NCBI RefSeq assembly: GCF_954871325.1
Contig: NC_088778.1
Coordinates: forward strand, 6,729,743 to 6,793,742
From: Gordionus sp. m RMFG-2023
Taxonomy: Eukaryota; Nematomorpha; Gordioida; Chordodea; Parachordodidae
Direction of reading: 5' to 3'
DNA: 64,000 bases
Part shown: in pieces, positions 35,501 through 50,400 of the stretch
Layout: each line of letters begins with the position of its first letter
Numbering within the stretch: position 1 is the stretch's first letter
Position numbers and translations under genes: made by a program
The notes under the pieces: generated by a model
What the model was told of the DNA's origin: nothing
Databases searched by the model: none
What the model saw: the letters and a program-made list of their open reading frames with translations, nothing else

Positions 35501-35920
35501 TTTTCGAATTCCTTCTCCTATCCCGTTACGAATTCCTTCTCCTATTATCCCTTTTCGATTTTATTATTAATCCCTCTTCGAATTCCTTCTCCTATCCCTT
35601 TTCGAATTCTTTCTCCTATCTCTTTTCGAATTCCTTCTCATATCCCTTTACGAATTACTTCTCCTATCCCTTTTAGAATTCCTTCTCTTATCTCACGAAT
35701 TCCTTCTCCTATCCCTATTCGAATTCCTTCTCCTATCCCTTTTCGAATTCTTTCTCCTATCTCTTTTCGAATTCCTTCTCATATCCCTTTACGAATTACT
35801 TCTCCCATCCCTTTACGAATTCCTTCTCATATCCCTTTACGAATTACTTCTCCTATCCCTCTTAGAATTCCTTCTCTTATCTCACGAATTCCTTCTCCTA
35901 TCCCTCTTCGAATTCCTTCT
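32560..35920. repeat. Higher-order repeats of about 360 and 505 bp
   Basis: The rare variant TTTTCGATTTTATTATTAAT recurs near 32571, 33076, 33575, 33942, 34449, 34808, 35168 and 35556, that is at spacings of about 505, 499, 367, 507, 359, 360 and 388 bp (15 or 21 monomers). The monomers between these marks keep the same order of variants. Confidence 0.7.
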
Positions 35921-36199
35921 CCTATCCCTTTTCGAATTCTTTCTCCTATCTCTTTTCGAATTCCTTCTCATATCCCTTTACGAATTACTTCTCCTATCCC
36001 TTTTAGAATTCCTTCTCTTATCTCACGAATTCCTTCTCCTATCCCTCTTCGAATTCCTTCTCCTATCCCTTTTCGAATTCTTTCTCCTATCTCTTTTCGA
36101 ATTCCTTCTCATATCCCTTTACGAATTACTTCTCCCATCCCTTTACGAATTCCTTCTCCTATCCCTTTTCGAATTCCTTCTTAATCCATTTCGAATTTC

Positions 36200-39100
36200 T
36201 TCTCCCATCCCTTTTCGAATTCCTTCTCCTATCCCGTTACGAATTCCTTCTCCTATTATCCCTTTTCGAATTCCTTATTAATCCCTCTTCGAATTCCTTC
36301 TCCTATCCCTTTTCGAATTCTTTCTCCTATCTCTTTTCGAATTCCTTCTCCTATCAATTTTCGAATTCCTTCTCCCATCCCTTTTCGAATTCCTTCTCCT
36401 ATCCCGTTACGAATTCCTTCTCCTATTATCCCTTTTCGAATTCCTTATTAATCCCTTTTCGAATTCCTTCTCCTATCACTTTACGAATTCCTTCTCTCAT
36501 CTATTTACGAATTCCTTCTCATATCCCTTTACGAATTCCTTCTCCTATCCCTTTTCGAATTCCTTCTCCTATCCCTTTTCGAATTCTTTCTCCTATCTCT
36601 TTTCGAATTCCTTCTCATATCCCTTTACGAATTACTTCTCCCATCCCTTTACTAATTCCTTATTAATCCCTCTTCGAATTCCTTCTCCTATCCCTTTTCG
36701 AATTCTTTCTCCTATCTCTTTTCGAATTCCTTCTCATATCCCTTTACGAATTACTTCTCCCATCCCTTTACGAATTCCTTCTCCTATCCCTTTTCGAATT
36801 CCTTCTTAATCATTTCGAATTTCTTCTCCCATCCCTTTTCGAATTCCTTCTCCTATCCCGTTACGAATTCCTTCTCCTATTATCCCTTTTCGAATTCCTT
36901 ATTAATCCCTCTTCGAATTCCTTCTCCTATCCCTTTTCGAATTCTTTCTCCTATCTCTTTTCGAATTCCTTCTCCTATCCCTTTTCGAATTCCTTCTCCC
37001 ATCCCTTTTCGAATTCCTTCTCCTATCCAGTTACGAATTCCTTCTCCTATTATCCCTTTTCGAATTCCTTATTAATCCCTTTTCGAATTCCTTCTCCTAT
37101 CACTTTACGAATTCCTTCTCTCATCTCTTTACGAATTCCTTCTCATATCCCTTTACGAATTCCTTCTCCTATCCCTTTTCGAATTCCTTCTCCTATCCCT
37201 TTTCGAATTCTTTCTCCTATCCCTTTTCGAATTCCTTATCCTATCCTTTACGAATTCTTTCTCCTATCCCTTTTCAAATTCCTTCTCCTATCCCTTTTCG
37301 AATTCCTTCTCCTATCCCTTTTCGAATTCCTTCTCCCATCCCTTTTCGAATTCCTTCTCCTATCCCTTTTCGAATTCCTTCTCCTATCTCTTTTCGAATT
37401 CCTTCTCATATCCCTTTACGAATTACTTCTCCCATCCCTTTACTAATTCCTTATTAATCCCTCTTCGAATTCCTTCTCCTATCCCTTTTCGAATTCTTTC
37501 TCCTATCTCTTTTCGAATTCCTTCTCATATCCCTTTACGAATTACTTCTCCCATCCCTTTACTAATTCCTTATTAATCCCTCTTCGAATTCCTTCTCCTA
37601 TCCCTTTTCGAATTCTTTCTCCTATCTCTTTTCGAATTCCTTCTCATATCCCTTTACGAATTACTTCTCCCATCCCTTTACTAATTCCTTATTAATCCCT
37701 CTTCGAATTCCTTCTCCTATCCCTTTTCGAATTCTTTCTCCTATCTCTTTTCGAATTCCTTCTCATATCCCTTTACGAATTACTTCTCCCATCCCTTTAC
37801 TAATTCCTTATTAATCCCTCTTCGAATTCCTTCTCCTATCCCTTTTCGAATTCCTTCTCCTATCTCTTTTCGAATTCCTTCTCATATCCCTTTACGAATT
37901 CCTACTCCTATCCCTTTTCGAATTCCTTCTTAATCATTTCGAATTCCTTCTCCTATCCCTTTTCGAATTCCTTCTCCTATCCCTTTTCGAATTCTTTCTC
38001 CTATCTCTTTTCGAATTCCTTCTCCTATCAATTTTCGAATTCCTTCTCCCATCCCTTTTCGAATTCCTTCTCCTATCCCGTTACGAATTCCTTCTCCTAT
38101 TATCCCTTTTCGAATTCCTTATTAATCCCTTTTCGAATTCCTTCTCCTATCACTTTACGAATTCCTTCTCTCATCTATTTACGAATTCCTTCTCATATCC
38201 CTTTACGAATTCCTTCTCCTATCCCTTTTCGAATTCCTTCTCCTATCCCTTTTCGAATTCTTTCTCCTATCTCTTTTCGAATTCCTTCTCATATCCCTTT
38301 ACGAATTACTTCTCCCATCCCTTTACTAATTCCTTATTAATCCCTCTTCGAATTCCTTCTCCTATCCCTTTTCGAATTCTTTCTCCTATCTCTTTTCGAA
38401 TTCCTTCTCATATCCCTTTACGAATTACTTCTCCCATCCCTTTACGAATTCCTTCTCCTATCCCTTTTCGAATTCCTTCTTAATCCATTTCGAATTTCTT
38501 CTCCCATCCCTTTTCGAATTCCTTCTCCTATCCCGTTACGAATTCCTTCTCCTATTATCCCTTTTCGAATTCCTTATTAATCCCTCTTCGAATTCCTTCT
38601 CCTATCCCTTTTCGAATTCTTTCTCCTATCTCTTTTCGAATTCCTTCTCCTATCCCTTTTCGAATTCCTTCTCCCATCCCTTTTCGAATTCCTTCTCCTA
38701 TCCAGTTACGAATTCCTTCTCCTATTATCCCTTTTCGAATTCCTTATTAATCCCTTTTCGAATTCCTTCTCCTATCACTTTACGAATTCCTTCTCTCATC
38801 TCTTTACGAATTCCTTCTCATATCCCTTTACGAATTCCTTCTCCTATCCCTTTTCGAATTCCTTCTCCTATCCCTTTTCGAATTCTTTCTCCTATCCCTT
38901 TTCGAATTCCTTATCCTATCCTTTACGAATTCTTTCTCCTATCCCTTTTCAAATTCCTTCTCCTATCCCTTTTCGAATTCCTTCTCCTATCCCTTTTCGA
39001 ATTCCTTCTCCCATCCCTTTTCGAATTCCTTCTCCTATCCCTTTTCGAATTCCTTCTCCTATCTCTTTTCGAATTCCTTCTCATATCCCTTTACGAATTA

Positions 39101-39560
39101 CTTCTCCCATCCCTTTACTAATTCCTTATTAATCCCTCTTCGAATTCCTTCTCCTATCCCTTTTCGAATTCTTTCTCCTATCTCTTTTCGAATTCCTTCT
39201 CATATCCCTTTACGAATTACTTCTCCCATCCCTTTACTAATTCCTTATTAATCCCTCTTCGAATTCCTTCTCCTATCCCTTTTCGAATTCTTTCTCCTAT
39301 CTCTTTTCGAATTCCTTCTCATATCCCTTTACGAATTACTTCTCCCATCCCTTTACTAATTCCTTATTAATCCCTCTTCGAATTCCTTCTCCTATCCCTT
39401 TTCGAATTCCTTCTCCTATCTCTTTTCGAATTCCTTCTCATATCCCTTTACGAATTCCTACTCCTATCCCTTTTCGAATTCCTTCTTAATCATTTCGAAT
39501 TCCTTCTCCTATCCCTTTTCGAATTCCTTCTCCTATCCCTTTTCGAATTCTTTCTCCTAT
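36200..39560. repeat. Higher-order repeat of about 1,675 bp, two copies
   Basis: The sequence from about 36.2 to 37.9 kb recurs from about 37.9 to 39.5 kb. The marker TTATCCTATCCTTTACG begins at 37236 and again at 38911 (offset 1,675), and the four-fold run of TTACTAATTCCTTATTAATC units appears in both. Confidence 0.75.
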
Positions 39561-39649
39561 CTCTTTTCGAATTCCTTCTCATATCCCTTTACTAATTCCT
39601 TATTAATCCCTCTTCGAATTCCTTCTCCTATCCCTTTTCGAATTCTTTC

Positions 39650-42600
39650 TCCTATCTCTTTTCGAATTCCTTCTCCTATCCCGTTACGAATTCCTTCTCC
39701 TATCCCTTTTCGAATTCCTTCTCCCATCCTTTTTCGAATTCCTTCTCCTCTCCCATTTCGAATTCCTTCTCCCATCCCTTTTCGAATTCCTTCTCCTATC
39801 CCTTTTCGAATTCCTTCTCCCATCCCTTTTCGAATTCCTTCTTCTATCTCTTTTCGAATTCCATCGAATATCCCTTTACGAATTACTTCTCCCATCCCTT
39901 TACGAATTCCTATATCTATCCCTTTTAGAATTCCTTCTCCTATCCCTTTACGAATTCAATCTCCTATCCCTTTTCGAATTCCTTCTCCCATCCCTTTTCG
40001 AATTCCTTCTCCTGTCCCTTTTCGAATTCCTTCTCCCATCCATTTTCGAATTATTTCTCCTCTACCTTTTAGAATTCCTTCTACTATTCCTTTTCGAATT
40101 CCATCTCCCATCCCTTTACGAATTCTTTTTCCTATCCCTTTTCGAATTCCTTCTTAATCCCATTTCGAATTTCTTCTCCCATCCCTTTTCGAATTCCTTT
40201 TCCTATCCCGTTACGAATTCCTTCTCCTATCCCTTTTCGAATTTCTTCTCCCATCCCTTTTCGAATTCCTTCTTAATCATTTAGAATTTCTTCTCCCATC
40301 CCTTTACGAATTCCTTCTCCTATCCCTTTTCGAATTCCTTCTTAATCCCTTTTCGAATTCCTTCTCCTATCCCGTTACGAATTCCTTCTCCTATCCCTAT
40401 TCGAACTCCTTCTCCCATCCCTTTTCGAATTCCTTCTCCTATCCCTTTTCGAATTCCTTCTCCTCTACCTTTTAGAATTCCTTCTACTATTCCTTTTCGA
40501 ATTCCATCTTCCATCCCTTTACGAATTCTTTCTCCTATCCCTTTTCGAATTCCTTCTCCCATCCCTTTTCGAATTCCTTCTCCTCTCCCATTTCGAATTC
40601 CTTCTCCCATCCCTTTTCGAATTCCTTCTCCTATCTCTTTTCGAATTCCTTCTCCCATCCGTTTTCGAATCCCTTCTCCTATCCCGTTACGAATTTCTTC
40701 TCCTATTATCCTTTTTCGAATTCCTTATTAATCCCTCTTCGAATTCCTTCTCCTATCCCTTTACGAATTCCTTCTCCCATCTCTTTACGAATTCCTTCTT
40801 CTATCCCTTTTAGAATTCCTTCTCCTATCCTTTTACGAATTACATCTCCCACCCCTTTACGAATTCCATCTCCCATCCATTTACGAATTCTTTCTCCTAT
40901 CCCTTTTCGAATTCCTTCTTAATCCCTTTTCTTCTCCCATCCCTTTTCGAATTCCTTCTCCTATCCCGTTACGAATTCCTTCTCCTATCCCTTTTCGAAT
41001 TCCTTCTCCCATCCTTTTTCGAATTCCTTCTCCTCTCCCATTTCGAATTCCTTCTCCCATCCCTTTTCGAATTCCTTCTCCTATCCCTTTTCGAATTCCT
41101 TCTCCCATCCCTTTTCGAATTCCTTCTTCTATCTCTTTTCGAATTCCTTCGAATATCCCTTTACGAATTACTTCTCCCATCCCTTTACGAATTCCTATAT
41201 CTATCCCTTTTCGAATTCCTTCTCCTATCCCTTTACGAATTCAATCTCCTATCCCTTTTCGAATTCCTTCTCCCATCCCTTTTCGAATTCCTTCTCCTAT
41301 CCCTTTTCGAATTCCTTCTCCCATCCTTTTTCGAATTCCTTCTCCTCTCCCATTTCGAATTCCTTCTCCCATCCCTTTTCGAATTCCTTCTCCTATCCCT
41401 TTTCGAATTCCTTCTCCCATCCCTTTTCGAATTCCTTCTTCTATCTCTTTTCGAATTCCTTCGAATATCCCTTTACGAATTACTTCTCCCATCCCTTTAC
41501 GAATTCCTATATCTATCCCTTTTCGAATTCCTTCTCCTATCCCTTTACGAATTCAATCTCCTATCCCTTTTCGAATTCCTTCTCCCATCCCTTTTCGAAT
41601 TCCTTCTCCTATCCCTTTTCGAATTCCTTCTCCCATCCCTTTTCGAATTCCTTCTCCTATCCCGTTACGAATTCCTTCTCCTATTATCCCTTTTCGAATT
41701 CCTTATTAATCCCATTTCGAATTCCTTCTCCTATCCCGTTACGAATTCCTTCTCCTATTATCCCTTTTCGAATTCCTTATTAATCCCTCTTCAAATTCCT
41801 TCTCCTATCCCTTTTCGAATTCTTTCTCCTATCTCTTTTCGAATTCCTTCTCATATCACTTTACGAATTACTTCTCCCATCCCTTTACGAATTCCTTATT
41901 TATCCCTCTTCGAATTCCTTCTCCTATCCCTTTTCGAATTCCTTCTCCTATCCCTTTTCGAATTCCTTCTCCCATCCCTTTTCGAATTCCTTCTCCTATC
42001 CCGTTACGAATTCCTTCTCCTATTATCCCTTTTCGAATTCCTTATTAATCCCATTTCGAATTCCTTCTCCTATCCCGTTACGAATTCCTTCTCCTATTAT
42101 CCCTTTTCGAATTCCTTATTAATCCCTCTTCAAATTCCTTCTCCTATCCCTTTTCGAATTACTTCTCCCATCCCTTTACGAATTCCTATATCTATCCCTT
42201 TACGAATTCCTTCTCCTATCCCTTTTCGAATTCCTTCTTAATCCCATTTCGAATTTCTTCTCCCATCCTTTTCGAATTCCTTCTCCTATCCCGTTACGAA
42301 TTCCTTCTCCTATTATCCCTTTTCGAATTCCTTATTAATCTCTTTTCGAATTCCTTCTCCCATTTCGAATTCCTTCTCCTATCCCGTTACGAATTCCTTC
42401 TCCTATTATCCCTTTTCGAATTCCTTATTAATCCCTTTTCGAATTCCTTCTCGTATCCCTTTTCGAATTCCTTCTCCCATCTATTTTCGAATTCCTTCTT
42501 CTATCCCTTTTCGAATTCCTTCTCCCATCCCTTTTCGAATTCCTTCTCCTATCCCTTTTCGAATTCCTTCTCCCATCCCTTTTCGAATTCCTTCTCCCAT

Positions 42601-45600
42601 CTCTTTACGAATTCCTTTTTCTATCCCTTTTCGAATTCCTTCTCCCATCTATTTTCGAATTCCTTCTTCTATCCCTTTTCGAATTCCTTCTCCCATCCCT
42701 TTTCGAATTCCTTCTCCTTTCCCTTTTCGAATTCCTTCTCCCATCTCTTTTCGAATTCCTTCTCCTATCCCTTTACGAATTCCTTCTTCTATCATTTTTC
42801 GAATTCCATCTCCTCTCCTTTACGAATTCCTTCTCCCATCCCTTTACGAATTCCTTCTTCTATCCCTTTTCGAATTCCATCTCCCATCCCTTTTCGAATT
42901 CCATCTCCTATACCTTTTGGAATTCCTTCTTCTATCTCTTTTCGAATTCCTTCTCATATCCCTTTACTAATTACTTCTCCCATCCCTTTACTAATTCCTT
43001 CTTCCATCCCTTTTCGAATTCCTTCTCCTATCCCGTTACGAATTCCTTCTCCTATCCCTTTTCGAATTCCTTCTCCCATCCTTTTTCTAATTCCTTCTCC
43101 TCTCCCAATTCGAATTCCTTCTCCTATCCCTTTTCGAATTCCTTCTCCCATCCCTTTTCGAATTCCTTCTTCTATCTCTTTTCGAATTCCTTCTCATATC
43201 CCTTTTCGAATTCCATCTCCTATCCCTTTTCGAATTCCTTCTCCTCTCCCATTTCGAATTCCTTCTCCCATCTCTTTTGGAATTCCTTCTCCTATCCCTT
43301 TACGAATTCCTTCTTCTATCATTTTTCGAATTCCATCTCCTCTCCTTTACGATTTCCTTCTCCCATCCCTTTACGAATTCCTTCTTCTATCCCTTTTCGA
43401 ATTCCATCTCCTATCCCTTTTCGAATTCCTTCTCCTCTCCCATTTCGAATTCCTTCTCCCATCTCTTTTCGAATTCCTTCTCCTATCCCTTTACGAATTC
43501 CTTCTTTTATCATTTTTCGAATTCCATCTCCTCTCCTTTACGAATTCCTTCTCCCATCCCTTTACGAATTCCTTCTTCTATCCCTTTTCGAATTGCTTCT
43601 CCTATCCCTTTACGAATTCATTCTCCTCTCCCGTTTCGAATTCCTTCTTCTATCCCTTTTCGAATTCCTTCTCCTCTCCCATTTCGAATTCCATCTCATA
43701 TGTCTTTACTAATTACTTCTCCCACCCCTTTACGAATTCCTTCTCCCATCCCTTTTCGAATTCCTTCTCCTCTCCCATTTCGAATTCCTTCTCATATCCC
43801 TTTACGAATTCCTTCTCCTATCTCTTTTCGAATTCCTTCTCCCATCTCTTTTCGAATTATTTCTCCTATCCCTTTTCGAATTCCTTCTCCTATCCCGTTA
43901 CGAATTCCTTCTCCTATCCCTTTTCGAATTCCTTCTCCCATCCTTTTTCGAATTCCTTCTCCTCTCCCATTTCGAATTCCTTCTCCCATCCCTTTTCGAA
44001 TTCCTTCTCCTATCCCTTTTCGAATTCCTTCTCCCATCCCTTTTCGAATTCCTTCTTCTATCTCTTTTCGAATTCCATCGAATATCCCTTTACGAATTAC
44101 TTCTCCCATCCCTTTACGAATTCCTATATCTATCCCTTTTCGAATTCCTTCTCCTATCCCTTTACGAATTCAATCTCCTATCCCTTTTCGAATTCCTTCT
44201 CCCATCCCTTTACGAATTCCTATATCTATCCCTTTTCGAATTCCTTCTCCTATCCCTTTTCGAATTCCTTCTCCTGTCCCTTTTCGAATTCCTTCTCCCA
44301 TCCATTTTCGAATTATTTCTCCTCTACCTTTTAGAATTCCTTCTACTATTCCTTTTCGAATTCCATCTCCCATCCCTTTACGAATTCTTTTTCCTATCCC
44401 TTTTCGAATTCCTTCTTAATCCCATTTCGAATTTCTTCTCCCATCCCTTTTCGAATTCCTTTTCCTATCCCGTTACGAATTCCTTCTCCTATCCCTTTTC
44501 GAATTTCTTCTCCCATCCCTTTTCGAATTCCTTCTTAATCATTTAGAATTTCTTCTCCCATCCCTTTACGAATTCCTTCTCCTATCCCTTTTCGAATTCC
44601 TTCTTAATCCCTTTTCGAATTCCTTCTCCTATCCCGTTACGAATTCCTTCTCCTATCCCTATTCGAACTCCTTCTCCCATCCCTTTTCGAATTCCTTCTC
44701 CTATCCCTTTTCGAATTCCTTCTCCTCTACCTTTCAGAATTCCTTCTACTATTCCTTTTCGAATTCCATCTTCCATCCCTTTACGAATTCTTTCTCCTAT
44801 CCCTTTTCGAATTCCTTCTCCCATCCCTTTTCGAATTCCTTCTCCTCTCCCATTTCGAATTCCTTCTCCCATCCGTTTTCGAATCCCTTCTCCTATCCCG
44901 TTACGAATTTCTTCTCCTATTATCCTTTTTCGAATTCCTTATTAATCCCTCTTCGAATTCCTTCTCCTATCCCTTTACGAATTCCTTCTCCCATCTCTTT
45001 ACGAATTCCTTCTTCTATCCCTTTTAGAATTCCTTCTCCTATCCTTTTACGAATTACATCTCCCACCCCTTTACGAATTCCATCTCCCATCCATTTACGA
45101 ATTCTTTCTCCTATCCCTTTTCGAATTCCTTCTTAATCCCTTTTCTTCTCCCATCCCTTTTCGAATTCCTTCTCCTATCCCGTTACGAATTCCTTCTCCT
45201 ATCCCTTTTCGAATTCCTTCTCCCATCCTTTTTCGAATTCCTTCTCCTCTCCCATTTCGAATTCCTTCTCCCATCCCTTTTCGAATTCCTTCTCCTATCC
45301 CTTTTCGAATTCCTTCTCCCATCCCTTTTCGAATTCCTTCTTCTATCTCTTTTCGAATTCCTTCGAATATCCCTTTACGAATTACTTCTCCCATCCCTTT
45401 ACGAATTCCTATATCTATCCCTTTTCGAATTCCTTCTCCTATCCCTTTACGAATTCAATCTCCTATCCCTTTTCGAATTCCTTCTCCCATCCCTTTTCGA
45501 ATTCCTTCTCCTATCCCTTTTCGAATTCCTTCTCCCATCCCTTTTCGAATTCCTTCTCCTATCCCATTACGAATTCCTTCTCCTATTATCCCTTTTCGAA

Positions 45601-47400
45601 TTCCTTATTAATCCCATTTCGAATTCCTTCTCCTATCCCGTTACGAATTCCTTCTCCTATTATCCCTTTTCGAATTCCTTATTAATCCCTCTTCAAATTC
45701 CTTCTCCTATCCCTTTTCGAATTCTTTCTCCTATCTCTTTTCGAATTCCTTCTCATATCACTTTACGAATTACTTCTCCCATCCCTTTACGAATTCCTTA
45801 TTTATCCCTCTTCGAATTCCTTCTCCTATCCCTTTTCGAATTCTTTCTCCTATCTCTTTTCGAATTATTTCTCATATCCTTTTACGAATTACTTCTCCCA
45901 TCCCTTTACGAATTCCTATATCTATCCCTTTACGAATTCCTTCTCCTATCCCTTTTCGAATTCCTTCTTAATCCCATTTCGAATTTCTTCTCCCATCCTT
46001 TTCGAATTCCTTCTCCTATCCCGTTACGAATTCCTTCTCCTATTATCCCTTTTCGAATTCCTTATTAATCTCTTTTCGAATTCCTTCTCCCATTTCGAAT
46101 TCCTTCTCCTATCCCGTTACGAATTCCTTCTCCTATTATCCCTTTTCGAATTCCTTATTAATCCCTTTTCGAATTCCTTCTCTATCCCTTTTCGAATTCC
46201 TTCTCCCATCTATTTTCGAATTCCTTCTTCTATCCCTTTTCGAATTCCTTCTCCCATCCCTTTTCGAATTCCTTCTCCTATCCCTTTTCGAATTCCTTCT
46301 CCCATCCCTTTTCGAATTCCTTCTCCCATCTCTTTACGAATTCCTTTTTCTATCCCTTTTCGAATTCCTTCTCCCATCTATTTTCGAATTCCTTCTTCTA
46401 TCCCTTTTCGAATTCCTTCTCCCATCCCTTTTCGAATTCCTTCTCCTTTCCCTTTTCGAATTCCTTCTCCCATCTCTTTTCGAATTCCTTCTCCTATCCC
46501 TTTACGAATTCCTTCTTCTATCATTTTTCGAATTCCATCTCCTCTCCTTTACGAATTCCTTCTAACATCCCTTTACGAATTCCTTCTTCTATCCCTTTTC
46601 GAATTCCATCTCCCATCCCTTTTCGAATTCCTTCTCCTATACCTTTTGGAATTCCTTCTTCTATCTCTTTTCGAATTCCTTCTCATATCCCTTTACTAAT
46701 TACTTCTCCCATCCCTTTACTAATTCCTTCTTCCATCCCTTTTCGAATTCCTTCTCCTATCCCGTTACGAATTCCTTCTCCTATCCCTTTTCGAATTCCT
46801 TCTCCCATCCTTTTTCGAATTCCTTCTCCTCTCCCATTTCGAATTCCTTCTCCTATCCCTTTTCGAATTCCTTCTCCCATCCCTTTTCGAATTCCTTCTT
46901 CTATCTCTTTTCGAATTCCTTCTCATATCCCTTTTCGAATTCCATCTCCTATCCCTTTTCGAATTCCTTCTCATCTCCCATTTCGAATTCCTTCTCCCAT
47001 CTCTTTTGGAATTCCTTCTCCTATCCCTTTACGAATTCCTTCTTCTATCATTTTTCGAATTCCATCTCCTCTCCTTTACGATTTCCTTCTCCCATCCCTT
47101 TACGAATTCCTTCTTCTATCCCTTTTCGAATTCCATCTCCTATCCCTTTTCGAATTCCTTCTCCTCTCCCATTTCGAATTCCTTCTCCCATCTCTTTTCG
47201 AATTCCTTCTCCTATCCCTTTACGAATTCCTTCTTCTATCATTTTTCGAATTCCATCTCCTCTCCTTTACGAATTCCTTCTCCCATCCCTTTACGAATTC
47301 CTTCTTCTATCCCTTTTCGAATTGCTTCTCCTATCCCTTTACGAATTCATTCTCCTCTCCCGTTTCGAATTCCTTCTTCTATCCCTTTTCGAATTCCTTC
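39650..47400. repeat. Segmental duplication of about 4 kb within the array
   Basis: 39650-43670 and 43864-47400 are near-identical. The offset is 4,214 bp up to about 41.2 kb (for example 39895/44109, 40658/44872 and 41180/45394) and 3,729 bp after it (43151/46880 and 43277/47006), so one copy gained or lost about 485 bp (20 units). Monomer-level differences are few, so the event is recent. Confidence 0.8.
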
Positions 47401-50400
47401 TCCTATCCCTTTACGAATTCCTTCTCCTATCCCTTTACGAATTCCTTCTCCTATCCTTTACTAATTCCTTCTCCCATCCCTTTTGGAATTCCATCTCCCA
47501 TCCCTTTTCGAATTCCTTCTCCCATCCCTTTTCGAATTCCTTCTCCCATCTCTTTACGAATTCCTTCTCCTATCCTTTACTAATTCCTTCTCCCATCCCT
47601 TTTGGAATTCCATCTCCCACCCCTTTTCGAATTCCTTCTCCCATCTCTTTACGAATTCCTTCTTTTATCCCTTTTCGAATTCCTTCTCCTATCCCTCTAC
47701 GAATTCCTTCTTCTATCCCTTTTCGAATTCCTTCTCCTATCCCTTTTCGAATTCCTTCTCCCATCCCTTTACGAATTCCTTCTCCTATGCCTTTTCGAAT
47801 TCTTTCTCCTATCCCTTTTCGAATTCCTTCTCCCATCTCTTTACGAATTCCTTTTTCTATCCCTTTTCGAATTCCTTCTCATATCCCTTTTCGAATTCCA
47901 TCTCCTATCCCTTTACGAATTCCTTCTCCTATCGCTTTTCGAATTCCTTATCCTATCCCTTTACGAATTCCTTCTTCTATCTCTTTTCGAATTCCTTCTC
48001 ATATCCCTTTACTAAATACTTCTCCCATCCCTTTACGAATTCCTTCTTTTATCCCTTTTCGAATTCCTTCTCCTATCCCTCTACGAATTCCTTCTAACAT
48101 CCCTTTACGAATTCCTTCTTCTATCCCTTTTCGAATTCCATCTCATCCCCCTTTTCGAATTCCTTCTTCTATCCCTTTACGAATTAAATCTCCCATCCAT
48201 TTACGAATTCTTTCTCCTATCCCTTTTCGAATTTCTTCTCCTATCCCTTTTCGAATTCCTTCAACTATCCCTTTTCGAATTCTTTCTTCTATCCCTTTTC
48301 GAATTTCTTCTCCTATCCCCTTTCGAATTCCTTCTACTCTCCCTTTTCGAATTCCTTCTCCCATCCCTTTTCGAATTCCTTCTCCTATCCCTTTACGAAT
48401 TCCTTCTCCCATCCCGTTACGAATTCCTTCTCCTATCCCTTTACTAATTCCTTCTCCCATCCCTTTTGGAATTCCATCTCCCATCCCTTTTCGAATTCCT
48501 TCTCCCATCCCTTTTCGAATTCCTTCTCCCATCTCCTTACGAATTCCTTCTCCCATCCCTTTTCGAATTCCATCTCCCATCCCTTTTCGAATTCCTTCTC
48601 CTATCCCGTTACGAATTCCTTCTCCTCTCCCGTTTCGAATTCCTTCTCCTCTCCCTTTTCGAATTCCTTCTCCCATCCCTTTTCGAATTCCTTCTCCTAT
48701 CCCTTTACGAATTCCTTCTCCCATCCCGTTACGAATTCCTTCTCCTATCCCTTTACGAATTACTTCTCCTATCCCTTTTTGAATTCCTTCTCCTCTCCCT
48801 TTTCGAATTCCTTCTCCCATCTCTTTACGAATTCCTTCTTCTATCCCTTTTAGAATTCCTTCTCCTATCACTTTACGAATTCCTTCTCCTATCCCGTTAC
48901 GAATTCCTTCTTCTATCCCTTTTAGAATTCCTTCTCATATCCTTTTACGAATTACTTCTCCTCTCCCGTTTCGAATTCTTTCTCCTCTCCCTTTTCGAAT
49001 TCCTTCTCCCATCCCTTTACGAATTCCTTCTCCCATCTCTTTACGAATTCCTTCTTCTATCCCTTTTAGAATTCCTTCTCATATCCTTTTACGAATTACT
49101 TCTCCTCTCCCGTTTCGAATTCTTTCTCCTCTCCCTTTTCGAATTCCTTCTCCCATCCCTTTTCGAATTCCTTCTCCCATCTCTTTACGAATTCCTTCTT
49201 CTATCCCTTTTAGAATTCCTTCTCCTATCACTTTACGAATTCCTTCTCCTATCCCGTTTCGAATTCCTTCTCCTCTCCCTTTTCGAATTCCTTCTCCCAT
49301 CCCTTTTCGATTTCCTTCTCCTATCCCTTTACGAATTTCTTCTATCATCCCGTTACTAATTCCTTTTTCTATCCCTTTTAGAATTCCTTCTCTTATCTCA
49401 CGAATTCCTTCTCCTTTCCCTTCGAATTCCTTCTCCTATCCCTTTTCGAATTCCTTCTCCTACCCCTTTTCGAATTCCTTCTCCTATCCCTTTTCGAATT
49501 CCTTCTCCCATCCCTTTACGAATTCCATCTCCCATCCCTTTTCTAATTCCTTCTCCCATCCCTTTTCGAATTCCTTCTCCTATCCCTTTACGAATTCCTT
49601 CTCCCATCCCGTTACGAATTCCTTCTCCTATCCCTTTACGAATTACTTCTCCTATCCCTTTTTGAATTCCTTCTCCTCTCCCTTTTCGAATTTCTTCTCC
49701 CATCCCTTTTCGAATTCCTTCTCCCATCTCTTTTCGAATTCCTTCTCCTATCCCTTTACGAATTCCTTCTTCTATCCCTTTTCGAATTCCTTCTCCTATC
49801 CCTTTACGAATTCCTTCTCCCATCTCTTTACGAATTCCTTCTTCTATCCCTTTTAGAATTCCTTCTCATATCCTTTTACGAATTACTTCTCCTCTCCCGT
49901 TTCGAATTCTTTCTCCTCTCCCTTTTCGAATTCCTTCTCCCATCCCTTTTCGAATTCCTTCTCCCATCTCTTTACGAATTCCTTCTTCTATCCCTTTTAG
50001 AATTCCTTCTCCTATCCCTTTACGAATTCCTTCTCCTATCCCGTTACGAATTCCTTCTCCTATCCCGTTTCGAATTCCTTCTCCTCTCCCTTTTCGAATT
50101 CCTTCTCCCATCCCTTTTCGATTTCCTTCTCCTATCCCTTTACGAATTTCTTCTATCATCTCTTTACGAATTCCTTTTTCTATCCCTTTTAGAATTCCTT
50201 CTCTTATCTCACGAATTCCTTCTCCTTTCCCTTCGAATTCCTTCTCCTATCCCTTTTCGAATTCCTTCTCCTACCCCTTTTCGAATTCCTTCTCCTATCC
50301 CTTTTCGAATTCCTTCTTTCATCCCTTTACGAATTCCATCTCCCATCCCTTTTCTAATTCCTTCTCCCATCCCTTTACGAATTCCTTCTTCTATCCCTTT

